The notes under the pieces: generated by a model
The model's database searches: none
Seen by the model: only the letters and a program-made list of their open reading frames with translations
What the model was told of the DNA's origin: nothing
DNA from: Bradysia coprophila
Taxonomy: Eukaryota > Arthropoda > Insecta > Diptera > Sciaridae
NCBI RefSeq assembly: GCF_014529535.1
Contig: NC_050738.1
Coordinates: forward strand, 620,001-684,000
DNA: 64,000 bases
Direction: 5' to 3'
Part shown: positions 42,829 to 54,922 of the stretch, piece by piece
Position numbering within the stretch: position 1 is the first letter of the stretch
Layout of the letters: each line of letters opens with the position of its first letter
Position numbers and translations under genes: made by a program

Positions 42829-45593
42829 ATGTTGAATTCAAAATATTTTATAATTTTTCAACTGTTTTGCTTTTATTTTGTGTTTTCGCAGTGCAATTTG
42901 GTGGAATTTTATCGTTGGAAGCAGATAACTTTCGAAGGAATACCTATAGGTCAGTAATAGGAACTATTGGTGTGTAGTGATTTGAGACTAGAAGTGCGGT
43001 TCAAAACATTTTCCTTCTAATTGAACGATTTATTCAGTTTCCTCATTTTTTAAGTGCGATTCCTCCAGATTACCCAGCGAAAGTATTGCAATCAGAGAAA
43101 TGATAACAGATTGCGCAACTCACTCTGTTATCATTTCTATGATTGCAATAGCACTCTAGCTTAAAGCATGAACTTGAACACTTAAATGTGAGATGTCAAA
43201 TTTGCATGTCTACTGTCATAGCACTGAGCCAAGCACGACAACAGAATTTTCAAGAGTGGCCTTCTCGACGCAGTAGTCAAAATTTCACATACAAATTCAC
43301 ATATATCTAGTGCTCGGTTCCGTGCTATGCTCCTGTCTCCTGTCCTATGATTACAGCGGACTCCACATTTTCTCTGTTCTAGCTTGGAAGCTATAATGCT
43401 ATGGTATTTCATTTCGTTATCAAATCGACGGATCTTAGTTTTATCTTAAACTCGTATTTGATTTAAATCGTATCGATGAATAGGAAACATGTGCATCTAA
43501 CGGAGGTCATCGACAAATCAATATTGTTGCTATTTCAGATAGGGATGGAGATGAGCAACTAATTCCTCCCGAGCAAATTCCACACGAACAAACCCTATTC
43601 GGAAGTGTAAAGCCGTTCTACTATCAATACAACAATGTTCTTAAGTCAGCCGTACATTACAACGGAAAATTTCTGATTACAATTCCAAGAAGAGGATCAG
43701 GCGTTCCGTCAACTCTCAACTATGTTCCAGACGATTTGCCTGTCGGTAGCAGTCCCAGCTTACGTCCGTATCCAGACTTTGAAACTAATGAACTGCACGT
43801 AAGTGGAATTTCATTGTTCATGTTATCTGCCATTTTTGGCGTAATTGAACTGAGAAGACTTAAGTGAACTGATACTATTCAACGCATCCTTGAGAAAGGG
43901 GGCGATTTAACGCTGCGTTATGAATTTATTAACCGCTTTTCAACCTTTTAACAGCCGGAACTTAAACCAGACGAAAATCGAATTGTTTCAGTTTACCGCA
44001 CTCGCGTAGATGTATGCGATCGATTGTGGTTCGTCGATACCGGTACCCTACAAGGTCATGAAGGAAGTAATTAAATTCAATAAAAATTGGTCGATGAAAT
44101 GGCAGCCTGATATGAAATCGCCTTATTTTTCAGACTATAATAAGCTAATTCAACGACCCAGTCTGTGGGTGATCGATCTGAAAACAGATAAAAGAATTCG
44201 TCGTTTCGAAATTCCTGAGACTTTAGTTCCAGAGGGATATGGTATGATTAGTGTAAGAGTTGATGTGGAGAAGGATAAGTGTGACGATGCGTATGCGTAC
44301 ATTGCTGATTATTTGAAAGAGAAGATTTATGTGTACAGGTATGTAGTTACAGACGCAGAGCCCACATTCATATCATCAGTCGTTGATGACCGCGGTTTGC
44401 AACTTAAGACAAATTGTTACATTTATCCAATACTGAAAGGATTTTGGTTCTACGGCTTTTATTTTTTAGCTCTTTTGAGTCTTTTATGATCAATACCATC
44501 GTTGTGACACCAAATTTGACTTTATAATATATGAGTCAGAGTCAGCCGGGACCACACTAGACCTACCATCTTTAGGCTAATTCTAGGGCTCAAACTAGAA
44601 GTGGTGGATCTAAAATGCTGTTCGTATTGGATTAGTGTAACAATTTGGCACGAGATTTTATGTGGGACTGATATGCATGTGGGCTCTCGGTCTATTAACG
44701 GAATATGTACAATGCGGCGAGTTAATTAACGAAATCATTTTTTTTTTCGATTTAGCTTCAAGACGAATCGCATGTGGCCCGTTAGTCACGTTTATATGAA
44801 TGATGAAAAGAAGTTCGGCATTTACAAAGTCGATGGTGTCCAGTTCGAATGGTTTGATGGCATCTTTTCGGTGGCACTAGGAAGGAAAAGTCCGTCCACT
44901 GGTTATCGAACCGCATACTTCCACCCACTCTCAAGGTATACAAGAACAGCCGATGGTGATGAATCATTTCAATAATTTTGTTTTGTTTTTAGCAACTCTG
45001 AATTTCAAGTCAGCACGAAGATTCTTCGAAACGAAACATTGTCGCAAGACGCACAAGCAATTCAACCTGAATTTGTGGTAAATTGAAGACATTTTTGGAT
45101 ATCATTACTTTGCCATTAAAAGTTAATTTCGTTCAAAAGAAAATCGGCAATCGGGGAAAGTCTGGCCACAGTCTGATGCACGAGTTCGATGACCGGACTA
45201 GCGTTATATTTTTCGCAATGCTTACCAGAAATGCGATAACCTGCTGGAATTCGAATACAAAATATTTAGCCGAAAATCAGGGCACCATCATCGAAAATGA
45301 CGACAGGTTCAAGTATCCGGTTGATCTGAACGTACGTATAATTTCAGTGTATTACAAAACAACCGTGCAATACGTTCATAGAAATTTCGTTTCGTTGGTA
45401 TTAGATTGACACAAATGGTACATTGTGGGCATTGTCGAACAATTTCGTGAGATTTAGTTACGGCAAGTTGGATACCAACGAATACAATTACCGTTTATGG
45501 CGTGGTAATCCCAAAGACTTGGTCAAAAACACTGTTTGTGAGCCCAGAAAATTTAAACCTGTCAATAAGGTGACAGACGGTGGTCCGAGATAG
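42829..45593 (+). CDS. Yellow/major royal jelly protein family member (443 aa)
   Basis: Eight exons: 42829-42949, 43539-43798, 43955-44054, 44134-44338, 44756-44935, 44993-45077, 45140-45331 and 45405-45593. All junctions are GT..AG and in frame. The signal peptide is MLNSKYFIIFQLFCFYFVFS. Family blocks are in order: ITIPRRGSGVPSTLNYV, RIVSVYRTRVDVCDRLWFVDTG, IQRPSLWVIDLKTDKRIRRFEIP, FGIYKVDGVQFEWFDGIF, STGYRTAYFHPLSS, and the late NGTLWALSNNFVRF with NTVCEP. The length is usual for insect Yellow proteins. It is secreted; relatives act in cuticle pigmentation, behaviour or as dopachrome-converting enzymes, but which one cannot be told. The third donor (GGTCATG) is weak, yet the join restores the conserved block. 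Subfamily looks d/e-like. Confidence 0.9.
43084..43150 (+). ncRNA. Intronic hairpin, 27-bp stem with one mismatch
   Basis: In the first intron of the yellow-family gene, TATTGCAATCAGAGAAATG.. (43084-43110) pairs with 43124-43150 across a 13-base loop with a single mismatch. The shape is compatible with a short pre-miRNA-like hairpin or with a remnant of a tiny inverted-repeat element. No expression evidence exists here. Confidence 0.3.
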
Positions 45594-46890
45594 ATAATTT
45601 GGTAGTAAGTAAAAATTTATGGCTCATAAGAGATGTGGTTAAAGAATGAAGATTGTGTGGGAAGAATAACTCATACAGCTTTGCGGTTTTACCAATAAAT
45701 TAAGTACTCAATTTGTGCGACGAGCCTAAATTACATTGATTGATATGCCATCTACGCACAAAAGAGCAAAACTAGTAGCAGTGGAATATGGATGTCTCCC
45801 ACCAATGTCTTTTACCAGTAAACAGAGTCCCAACTCCCCACTCAACTATAACCAAGCCTCGAATCAATTCAATTAGCTTTGTTTTGTTTTTGCTGCGGTT
45901 GAGTTTTAATCCAGGCCTCCCATTTAATTTTACCTACTTTTTTTGTATACTTTCCTACTTTTACTTAAGGACATGCTTTAAAAAATTGAAACTTAGAAGC
46001 CTCTGCTATCAATATTTTTTAACGGGCGAAAACGGATTTGTTCCACAGATTTTCATGCTCTATCCATCGCCGAAAGTTTTGGTTGTCCTCATATATAGAT
46101 TAGATTAGATTGTATGGGGTGAGACGAATCTCTGCACCTAAGCCTCCGTTGGGCCTGTTGTACGTGCCCCTTTTTCGTCTAATTGGACCTACTGATTAAA
46201 GTGGAATCCGAACCACTGTCAAACGTAAGTCTTATTATCCTCACGTCGAGAGATACATTTCGACTTGAAATCCGGTATGAGTGTGATGTTTATGTGACAT
46301 CACAGATGGCACTGTAAGTTACAATTGTGTATATGCATGATTGTCATACATGAGAAATCGCTTTCTTATTGTACTTTTTTACGACTTTATTACGGTCGAA
46401 AGAGCCTATTGGCATTGCTATTGCACACTTTGATTAGGAAAAACCGTATGAGCAAGTTTACTCCGGGAATCGAACCCGGGAACCATACGTTACGAATCCA
46501 ATGCTCTACCGATTGAGATACCTGGACCTTGTACCTCATATATAACTCGACGGTTCGCTCATAGTAGCTCATAGTAAATTTTCAAAATCTTAAAAATCAC
46601 CTATCGGCGGACGCCTGAGTTTCTATAGCGAACGAATGAAACTTGCTTGTAAACTGGTTGTGGTTATGCAACACTATTGCACGAGGCGGAGGTCTGCATT
46701 TTTCAACACATTACTACGACGATTTCCGCTTGGAAACTGTAGCCTACATAATATCATTCCTAAGCTTGTGCCTTAAGTGGTATTTTGCGCATACGATTTG
46801 TTACACATAAATTACTGAGTCTTTCAAAAAATCCGACGATAATAGCCACATTCCAACGACGATAAATGCTATTTTTAGTCAGTGTATTAC
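45594..46890. other. Intergenic apart from a tRNA-like sequence
   Basis: Likely includes the 3' UTR of the yellow-family gene (AATAAATTAAG near 45694). No other gene is recognised. Confidence 0.4.
46455..46527 (-). tRNA. tRNA-like sequence, probable tRNA-Thr(CGT) pseudogene
   Basis: On the minus strand a D-arm (TCTCAATCGGTAGAGC), a loop TTCGTAA giving anticodon CGT, and a perfect T-arm (CCGGGTTCGATTCCCGG) are in order. The acceptor strands GTCCAGG and AGTAAAC pair at only about three of seven positions, and the anticodon stem is also poor, so it is probably a decayed tRNA or the head of a tRNA-derived repeat. Confidence 0.4.
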
Positions 46891-47597
46891 CAACACACTT
46901 CAAGCAAAAGTGCTATTAAGAGGGTACAAGGGTTTAGCTTCGGACAAGAACCTAAAGTGCGCGAAAAATAGGGCATGTTTAGAAACATAATTCTCAGGAT
47001 TCCAGAGATGGAATACAACAAAAAGGGGATTAACGGTTGATTTGAATCTTAAATCACAGAAATGTGTTTTCGCATTTATAAAATTACTTGATTTTCACAA
47101 TTATCTTTCACAATAAAAACACGTCTGCAAGGCAAAAAGATTTTCCACTTTAGGTACATTTTTTCGGCAGTACATCGAGAATAATCACATAAGTTGCTAT
47201 ATCAAAACCGTTCCTTATGTCGCTGACCACGAAAATATGTTTTCCTTTTTTTAAAATTCCTTTTTGTTTTGACGAAATTAAGTAAAATCAAGAATTTTTC
47301 TACGACGGCGGCCATCTTGTTTTCACAGTATTTCTATGGTGGCCGTCTTCGATGTTCCAGATTCTTTTGTTATTGAAGACACAATGATCATTTCATTTGA
47401 ATTAAAAGAGGTGGCGCCATAGTATTTGGTTTATGTCCACTGCTAAACCCTTGTACCCTCTTAATGATAGCTGCCAAATAGTGTACTATTTTGTATGAAA
47501 TTTTATCCCCACTCTTTTTACAGTGTAAAATTTTATATGGAGCACTGTCAAGTTTCAGTACTCTTTTTAGAGTACCACTTTTGCTTGAAGTGCGTTG
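46891..47597. repeat. MITE-1 copy split by a TTAA element
   Basis: The left end CAACACACTTCAAGC..GTGCTATTAA and the right end TTAATGATAGCTGCC..GCTTGAAGTGCGTTG are the two halves of a MITE-1 copy; the intact copy at 48165 reads GTGCTATTAATGACAGCTGCC across the same point. Confidence 0.8.
46920..47460. mobile_element. piggyBac-type non-autonomous element, 541 bp
   Basis: Perfect 19-bp inverted ends, GAGGGTACAAGGGTTTAGC and its inverse, directly flanked by TTAA on both sides (46916-46919, 47461-47464). Similarity of the two ends continues beyond 19 bp (GGACA). No coding frame inside. The TTAA duplication is the hallmark of piggyBac transposition. Confidence 0.85.
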
Positions 47598-47636
47598 CTC
47601 TAACACATTGTGTCTTTTGCCAAAACATTCCGGCAT

Positions 47637-47832
47637 TTCGGCGATTTTTTGATTGGGAATAGTATTGAAATGTCACCTGACACCATTTCAGGCAAAATTG
47701 GGGCGCGGAAAGCAATTTTAATTTTGTCACAAGGAAAATGAAAAATATAAAATGTCTTTCCGCGCCCTAATTTCGCCTGAAATGGTGTCAGGGGACATTT
47801 GTCTACCATTCACAGTCAAAAAATCGCCGATC
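47637..47832. repeat. Foldback/MITE, ~90-bp arms
   Basis: Arms share CGGCGATTTTTTGA, CCTGACACCATTTCAGGC and GGGCGCGGAAAG in inverted orientation, with a short AT-rich centre. Coordinates are approximate. Confidence 0.6.
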
Positions 47833-47990
47833 CACTCTGTTCACCTATACTGCATTTTAGCCAACATTCCTGTTGTCTGCCGTCACAATGAGGTGGCGGA
47901 ACATTTCTACACAGTCAATATCGTTAGGAACGATATTATCGTTTTTTAGACGATATTGACAGTATACTAGTATAATAGAAAAGGTGTTGA

Positions 47991-48095
47991 GGAATTTCGC
48001 GCCGTGTAATTCACAATAATCCACAAAGTGACATTTTTCTTATACAAAATGTGTCAGTTTGTCGATTATTGTGAATGACGCGGCGCGAAATTCCT
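47991..48095. repeat. Short palindromic repeat
   Basis: GGAATTTCGCGCCG..TTCACAATAATC pairs with GATTATTGTGAA..CGGCGCGAAATTCC. It is 105 bp long, with no clear target duplication. Confidence 0.55.
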
Positions 48096-48164
48096 AGCAG
48101 CCATAGAAAAGTCGCCTCACCTTCAAAATTAGTATATTAAAATCTCCAAAACGATATTGCCATC

Positions 48165-48326
48165 CAACGCACTTCAAGCAAAAGTGCTATTAATGACAGC
48201 TGCCGAATAGAGTATTATTTTGTATGAAATTTTATCCCCACTCTTTTTACAGTGTAAAATTTTGTATGGAGCACTGTCAAGTTTCAGTAGCCTATTTAGA
48301 GTACCACTTTTGCTTGAAGTGCGTTG
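48165..48326. repeat. MITE-1 copy with 7-bp TSD TGCCATC
   Basis: 162 bp, the best preserved copy in the window, flanked by TGCCATC (48158-48164 and 48327-48333). Confidence 0.85.
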
Positions 48327-48606
48327 TGCCATCTCATTGAACGATAATATTGGTGCAAGGAATGATAATATCGTCACACCTTTCGATGAAAATGTGTGTT
48401 TTGTTTAAAATCAAATTGCGATAATTCCTTATTTATTTTCGATATTTGAACAGAATGTGAACTAGCGAATGAAGGCTTAACAAACCTTTTATTTAAAAAA
48501 TTACCCATCACCATTCACAAATTATTGCTTCTTATGTGTCGTCTCTGTCGACGTCGCAGAGATCCGTCCGTTATAGGTTTTTGATTAATATACATCTACA
48601 AAGAAT

Positions 48607-49894
48607 TTAAGACAAATTCAGAAACTTCAAAAAAGAGTTCCATTTCTTCCAATGTAGCGGATTTGATTGCTTCCAAGTTGCGATTTTTTGACGCTTGTCG
48701 CATGACGGAGTTCCTTTCGATGTCGCTTCCATGTAGGTCTTCCTATTACCAGAAATTCGAGCCTCTTCTAGCAATTTGTCCTCTAAAAACAATTTCGAAT
48801 ATTAATCATTCGTTCCATTCGCAACCCACACTGACACTTACTATTACGCTCCCGATTGCATTTCACGTGCATCTTGTGTTCATAAGCAGTGATTACGTCC
48901 CACTCGAGCTCGTTCCATGAGCCGTACCTTTCTTGATATTTAACTCTAAACCGAGCATCATTTTGGACGAAATATTGGATTTTCCCGAATTCGGTTTGGT
49001 ATTTAGTCACGTACTCCCTATGAAAAAATAGATGCACTCAAACGAAAGAGAAATTACTGGACTATAAACTGGGATGACACTTACGAGTCCCGCTTCAAAC
49101 GAAAAATTGGATTCGGCGCAAATAAAGATGCAACGGTAATATACAGGACAGACGCGACTAGCGGGAAAATGATAAGCAATACAACGGGCGACCAGCCAAA
49201 GATGTTACATCCAATCTGTCGTTTAAGTGTAACATACAAAAAGCTGAGTATATGGATGTCAGTTTGCTATTTATGAAACTGTTACCAATGTCTCCCACCA
49301 ATGTATATGCCCATCTGATCTGACACCGTTACGATTATTGCTATAATAATCCCTTGCACCTTTATTTTCATCTTCACTGCCATAATTGCCACCATTATTA
49401 TCTTCACCACTGCCGCCATTATTATCGTCACCACTGCCGTCATCATTATCGTCATCACTACTATAGCTGTGTCTTAGATTGCTTTCGTTGCTGTTCAAAT
49501 TTTTCTTCAGCGTCCCATATGCATCCAAAACTTTTTGAAAAGCTTTGGTGAATTTAACTTCATAGTCTGGATGTTCTTGGAAGTGTCGCAGAATTCTGCC
49601 ATTGTCTAAATGATTTCTTATCAGTCTCAGTCTCTCCGTCAGTTTAATGTATAATTGACAAATTACTTGGATGCACATGTCGGCATAGGTTGCGATAGGC
49701 TCTGTTGATTGTTTTTGCGTCAGCATTAACTGATACATTCAGAATATTGTGGGATCCATCTGCACTAGAGTACAATAAAAATGATGTGGCCGTAAGAGTA
49801 TAATGAATTAAAGCAAAATGTTTTACCTTATGATTCGTTGCAATTCCCATAATGCACTTTTCAAATCTACAAAGAAAAAATCAGAAGATTTCAT
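48607..49894 (-). CDS. DNAJB12/14-like ER membrane J-protein with degenerate HPD (309 aa)
   Basis: Six exons: 49894-49827, 49764-49667, 49566-49286, 49215-49085, 49017-48842 and 48782-48607. All are in frame; the second junction is the least certain. The start MKSSDFFFVDLKSALWEL is followed by a J-like domain (HNILNVSVNADAKTINRAYRNLCRHVHP, shown in parts; Tyr..AYRNL helix II), then FTKAFQKVLDAYGTL (helix III). Where HPD is expected the model gives HPN (54-56). An acidic Asn/Gly/Asp linker precedes a membrane helix (about 158-182) and a C-terminal region with IQYFVQNDARFRVKY and TPSCDK, as in DUF1977. That order is diagnostic of DNAJB12/14, which recruit Hsp70 in ER-associated degradation. The N-terminal ~100 residues of the family are absent. 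Confidence 0.65.
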
Positions 49895-52213
49895 TTCATT
49901 TATTTTCACAATAATAAAACATAACAAGTGACCTGCGTAGCTCCAGTTTGTAAACAATTCTAAGGAGCTACTTCAGTTAAAACTATTGTGGATCTTTATA
50001 TATCTCCATTTGAACTACCGTTTAGAAGTTAAATGGGATTAGAGCCATATTTAGCTATATCAAACCAAAGTGGAGATTAGTGCCACATTAGCTGATGGCA
50101 ATTTTTTTAAATTATTTTTGATCGACTCAAGCCTTGTGAATTTGCTCTTTCTCTTCTGATTCGAATACAAACCGAAATTATTTTTTGAAGGAAATATAAT
50201 TTAGACCAGTTATTTTAAATTGCCTTGGGTGATTAACTGGACTTCGGAACTCTCGCTCTGATCAGACTACATATGCGACAAAGTTAAATATTCGTGGGAC
50301 AAAAAAAAACTTGTGTTGGCAGCACTGATTTTGAGCGTTGCTCTGTAGCGGCGTAGGTTCTACAATTTCTTATACAATAGACTGTTATGATCAGAGCGAG
50401 AAAACCGAAGACTAGTTAATTATAACTTGCCTTGAGATACTTGTCAAAGTATTTTTCAACATGATACGTTGAGAGCGAGAGAACCACACATCACTTTATT
50501 ATAACTTGCCTTGGGGTACTTGTCAAAATATTTCTTTCTCTTTCATCATACAACACTCTATTTGACATGCAACTAGATCAAAATCAGTGTTACAAACACA
50601 GGTTCGCTCACCCTACGTATATAGTAAAGGTTCGTCACATTCAATTTTGAATGGGTGTATAAATAAATCGAAAAGAGGGATTCTTTTGAAAAACAGCCTA
50701 CCGACGTCAGACGCATTTTCTTGTAGAATTTTTATATGTACGTAGAAAGAACTCCGACCCTAGAAACCAAAACCATTTTCAAAAAAATTCTTCGAAGTTT
50801 GTGTGGCTACGGCTATATACCATATATGTTTCGTGTACCTAGAGAAACATCTCTAAGAACAGTATAAATTTCAACTGAACATCATATTTCACTTTGGAAG
50901 AATTTTAAACCCAATAAGTTTCTATTCAGCTCAATAGTACATGTGATTACCCATCCAACGACACCTTACACGACACTGCACGGCTCGTGTAAATGGAGAA
51001 ATTTTTGTAAGAAAAGTGCTAGTTTTCGGTTTTTGATCACCTTTCACCAGCCACACAAGCTTCGAATTTTTTTTTGTAATTGGTTTTGGCTACAATTTCG
51101 TATTTGGCGAAAGTTCTTTACATGATAAAGTTGCGTGCCCTTGTCCTTGTCGTAGAAAGGTCCACTTGGATTGTCCTTGCAATAATGATGTAGTTTTTGA
51201 TGTTCAAAATTAATCAGATGTGGCATATTTTCGCCCATCCAATAAAAAGGCAGTACGTGTAATCTCCTCAAGAATACGTATACATATAGTGTATGAAGCT
51301 GAGTCATACCATATACTAGACTAATCTATTGTTTAAATTTTCAATTTCAATTTTTCAAAAAGAAGGTGTTGACCGTTTTGACTCATTATATATATACCAT
51401 AGTAGAAAAATGTAGATAATAATTATTTAATATTTCACACACAAACCAAATGATGAGATACGCGATGGTGTAATTACTTTACTTAATTTAATTTATATCG
51501 TACCCATCTCTTAGGTTACACTTCTCATGAATCAAAAAAAAACTTGATGTGATTTCCACGCCTTTTCTGCTCGATTGGTTTTGTGAATTATTTTAAATAA
51601 AACTTTTGGACAGGAGCGAAAATGCACCTTTTATATACTGTGTCGTTATCTTTCTTCATTTTAATATAAAACGATGATTGTACACAACAATCTCTTTTTC
51701 ATGTTTAGGGGCCGAAAACGAGGTTTTTCAAATGCCTTCTAGACCCCTTAGATGAATTTTGTTTTCATGCCTTGTGCATAAATTTCTGAATTTTTCTCAC
51801 GGGCCCGCGAAATTGCCTAAAATATACCGTCCACGACAGATATGTAAATGACTAGTTATGTGTTTATACCTATTGTACATAATACGAAAATCAATACACA
51901 CTTAAGTGTGCGAAAATCTAATATATGGAGCTTAAGTCAACTCTAGCAAATAAGTCAAGTTATGTGAAAGGGTCACATCAAGTAATTTTGAATTCATTCT
52001 CTGATTTCCGGTCTTTGCATGCAAAATAGCATACATAGCTCTCTTGGACGTTTGATTTAACTTTTCGCGCTTAGTTGGGACAACTCGCGAAATTGCCTAA
52101 AATCAATCGTCTAAGACACGACACATACGTAAATAACTATTAATTTAGGTTAAGATAAAAATCGATTGAAAAGTATCATCTACAGATATGTTCATGTGCG
52201 CAGAAATCTTTGC
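49895..52213. other. Intergenic, repeat-rich, no gene recognised
   Basis: Holds a region (50220-50560) with two related ATTATAACTTGCCTTG..TACTTGTCAAA words, a block at 50680-51070 related to 5060-5300 and including the hAT empty site, and two stretches (51780-51860, 52080-52140) with GCGAAATTGCCTAAAAT that recur at 60595-60650. No frame is convincing; 51044-51307 is not conserved-looking. Confidence 0.45.
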
Positions 52214-52218
52214 GGCGG

Positions 52219-52432
52219 TGTTGAAATATCAATCGTGCAATATTTCATTGTAAGCAAAAGCAATATGAAGAGTGCAATAGCACCGGACGACGGTATAAAG
52301 GAAATTAGTAAGCAAATTCCATTACTAATAACGCTATTGTTTTGTACGACATTTATATGTTATAAATACCAAATACACAGTATTATTTTCGCTCAGTCTA
52401 ACAACATCTTTCTCAACATATCCACTGCAACA
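52219..52432 (+). repeat. 5' LTR
   Basis: 214 bp, TG..CA ends, followed immediately by the primer-binding site at 52433-52444. Confidence 0.9.
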
Positions 52433-53324
52433 TGGTAGCAGAGGTGAATTTTTAAATTAAATGGAAAAGGCTGAAAATTGTCGTAGTACTAGTACGAGCC
52501 CGTCGTCGGACGTAAAACGCGATAGAAAATTAGACCAATCAAGTGTTTACTAAATGTTTAGAGTAAAAGTCGGCTGATTGGAGAAATTTAGTCTATCAAA
52601 TGTGAGATGTGAATACAAATGCTGAAATAATTGTCAATCGAAATAAAAGGTAACAGCGAGTAACGGCGCTGGGTCAAGAGTTTATACTCAAGACGAAAAT
52701 CCGTCCAGATAACTTGAGATAATGCCAGTTATGTAGCGGTTGAACAATTTAGAAGCCTATGTTATATCATGTTTTAGGAAAAAGGTTGACTGGTCACTCA
52801 AGTAAGTGAAGAACCGATATGGTCGCTCAAGCAAGCAAAGAACCAAAGAACCAGTTTCCAGTGAAAAATGGTCAGTGACGTACCAGTGGCGGTAAGCTAC
52901 CAAACGTTGGCTATGTGCCGTACGTAAAAACAGGTTATTGACGGACCAGTGGCTGTGTGCTACAAAGACGTTGGTTTTTACGCAGTAAAAACAACTTTGA
53001 GATGGATCATTTACGTAAATTCGAAATGGCTGATCAAAAGAATGCTGAGGGAATCATCACCAGCGTTTGGCATTAAGTTCAAGGAACAGTTGTGCAGACG
53101 GTGAATTGGATTTTGTTCGCTCAGTTGTTCAACGTGGAGATTTGGCTGTTGGCATGGAAAACAAATTAATCGAAGATTGTCATCTATGGCCTGTGGAATG
53201 GTCAAGAAGGTTGGGACAAAAGGATCGAAAATTTGTGATGCTGAAACAGAAATTTCATTGAGGATAGCCAACCGTAATGTAGAATGCGCTGGTCAAAGTG
53301 CATGGTGTAGCATCGGAAGTGATA

Positions 53325-53490
53325 GATCTGGACAGATAAACAGAAACCTGAGGAGATATAATCACTGAGCTATAGAAATGTTGGAGGTGAAAAATCTGGA
53401 CAGATAAAGAGAAATCTGAGGAGATATAATCACTGATCTACAAAAGGAGTTGACTTGTCTGGACAGATAAATGAAATCTGTAGAGATAGT
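53325..53490 (+). repeat. Three ~70-bp tandem units in the LTR element
   Basis: Units contain CTGGACAGATAAA..GAAA(C/T)CTGAGGAGATA(T)AATCACTGA, three times with decay toward the right. Confidence 0.6.
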
Positions 53491-54622
53491 CATCGAGGTC
53501 AATAAAAATGCTAACCTGAAGAAGTCATAGAAATGACCATGTTGCAAGTGAACGTACATGGAATGGAACTAGATCAGGACGAGCTGGACATAAACGAGAT
53601 TATTGGACAATGGCTGTACAGTGGGGTCAAACGTTTTCCTGAAATGGGGAATAACGTGGTAAAAAAAACAGCAGCGAGCTCTGGCGCTGTGTTTAAAAAA
53701 AAACCTGCAACGCGACTAAAGCAAATGTTAGTTGTGAAATAGTGCTGTTCCAAAAATTGGTTGGTCGTCGGACGCAACACAAAAATTAGCAACAATGGGT
53801 TTGTACAAGCAACAAATTGGTTGGCACAAGCAGCAAAATTGGTTGGTACAAGCAACAATTTAGTTGGCACATGCAAAAATTTGATGATTAAAACAAGAAC
53901 TGTGTGGACGTCGAGGTAATTGGAATTTATTAATTTAATACATTGGTGTATCGTTTTAGAAAGCAAGAGAATGTCTACTATATCTAGTGTCAAATGCATT
54001 GGTCAAATGCAATTGATCGAATCAACAGTGGGCAGGTCAAAGACATTGGGCTGTTGTGTTGAAGCTATCCTGTTGAATGATAACTGAGGATAGTAATGTT
54101 GCATCTAATAGTGTACTGAAGATTAAATGAGTTTAATATCCATTATGGGAGACGTATTGATATGCAACATTTGTTGAGGTATTCGATTAAGGGGCAGTAA
54201 ATTGATGGAAAATTCGCGTAATCGAATCGATTGAAAATTGAAAGCGGGAAGTAAATTCGTAGAAATTGTATTTGATTCAGGAAAAGTGATTGCAGAATGG
54301 ATCTGGGAAAAATTGAGTTTAAATCTGAGTGAATCTGAATCACAGGAATCTAAAGTAGTTCTAAATTTTGAAGGGAAGAAATAAAAGCGATAAATCTAAA
54401 ATAAGAATTGATAACTTGAAAATTAAAATGATTGCAGGAAAATAAGAATGTGATCACAACCAGTTTTTCAAATATAACACTACGAAATAAGATTCTATCA
54501 ACCTAAAATAAGAAGTGATCACAAGTAGTACCTACCACCCGCTAAATCAAATGTGATCACTAAAAATAAAGAATTTGATCACTAAAAGTAAAGAATTTGA
54601 TCACTAAAAGTCCGAACGAATA

Positions 54623-54922
54623 CACATAAAAAGCCTTTTAACACGCCGAGCGATCCGGCCCATTGCCCCGGAGCGAAGCGGAGGGCCGCAATGCGAGCCG
54701 GGCGCCGGAACGGTGTTGGTAACTTAGGAGTTAATTTTTTCTCTCTCGCATCGTCTAATAATTAGTCTGTGTAATTCATTGCACATAAAAAGCGTTTTAA
54801 CACGCCGAGCGATCCGGCCCATTGCCCCGTAGCGAAGCGGAGGGCCACAATGCGAGCCGGGCGCCGGAACGGTGTTGGTAACTTAGGTGTTAATTTTTTT
54901 TTCTCTTGCATCGTCTAATAAT
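54623..54922 (+). repeat. GC-rich 159-bp tandem duplication with strong predicted fold
   Basis: Two copies (54623-54781, 54782-54922) differ at only a few bases. Each has an island, GC-rich in an AT-rich element, in which CCGGC-CATTGC (from 54655) pairs with GCAATG..GCCGG (to 54701) around an inner CCC..GGG stem. Neither strand encodes a long frame. A structured RNA signal for packaging or dimerisation of the element's transcript is inference. Confidence 0.6.

Noticed and set aside
44010-44133. Continuous ORF start (MYAIDCGSSIP) as true frame of the yellow-family gene
   Set aside because: It is intron plus out-of-frame exon 3; using the GTCATG donor at 44055 and the CAG at 44133 restores the conserved VDTG..IQRPSLW block.
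49354-49551. His/Tyr-rich ORF on the plus strand
   Set aside because: It is the antisense of the acidic Asp/Asn/Gly linker of the J-protein gene.
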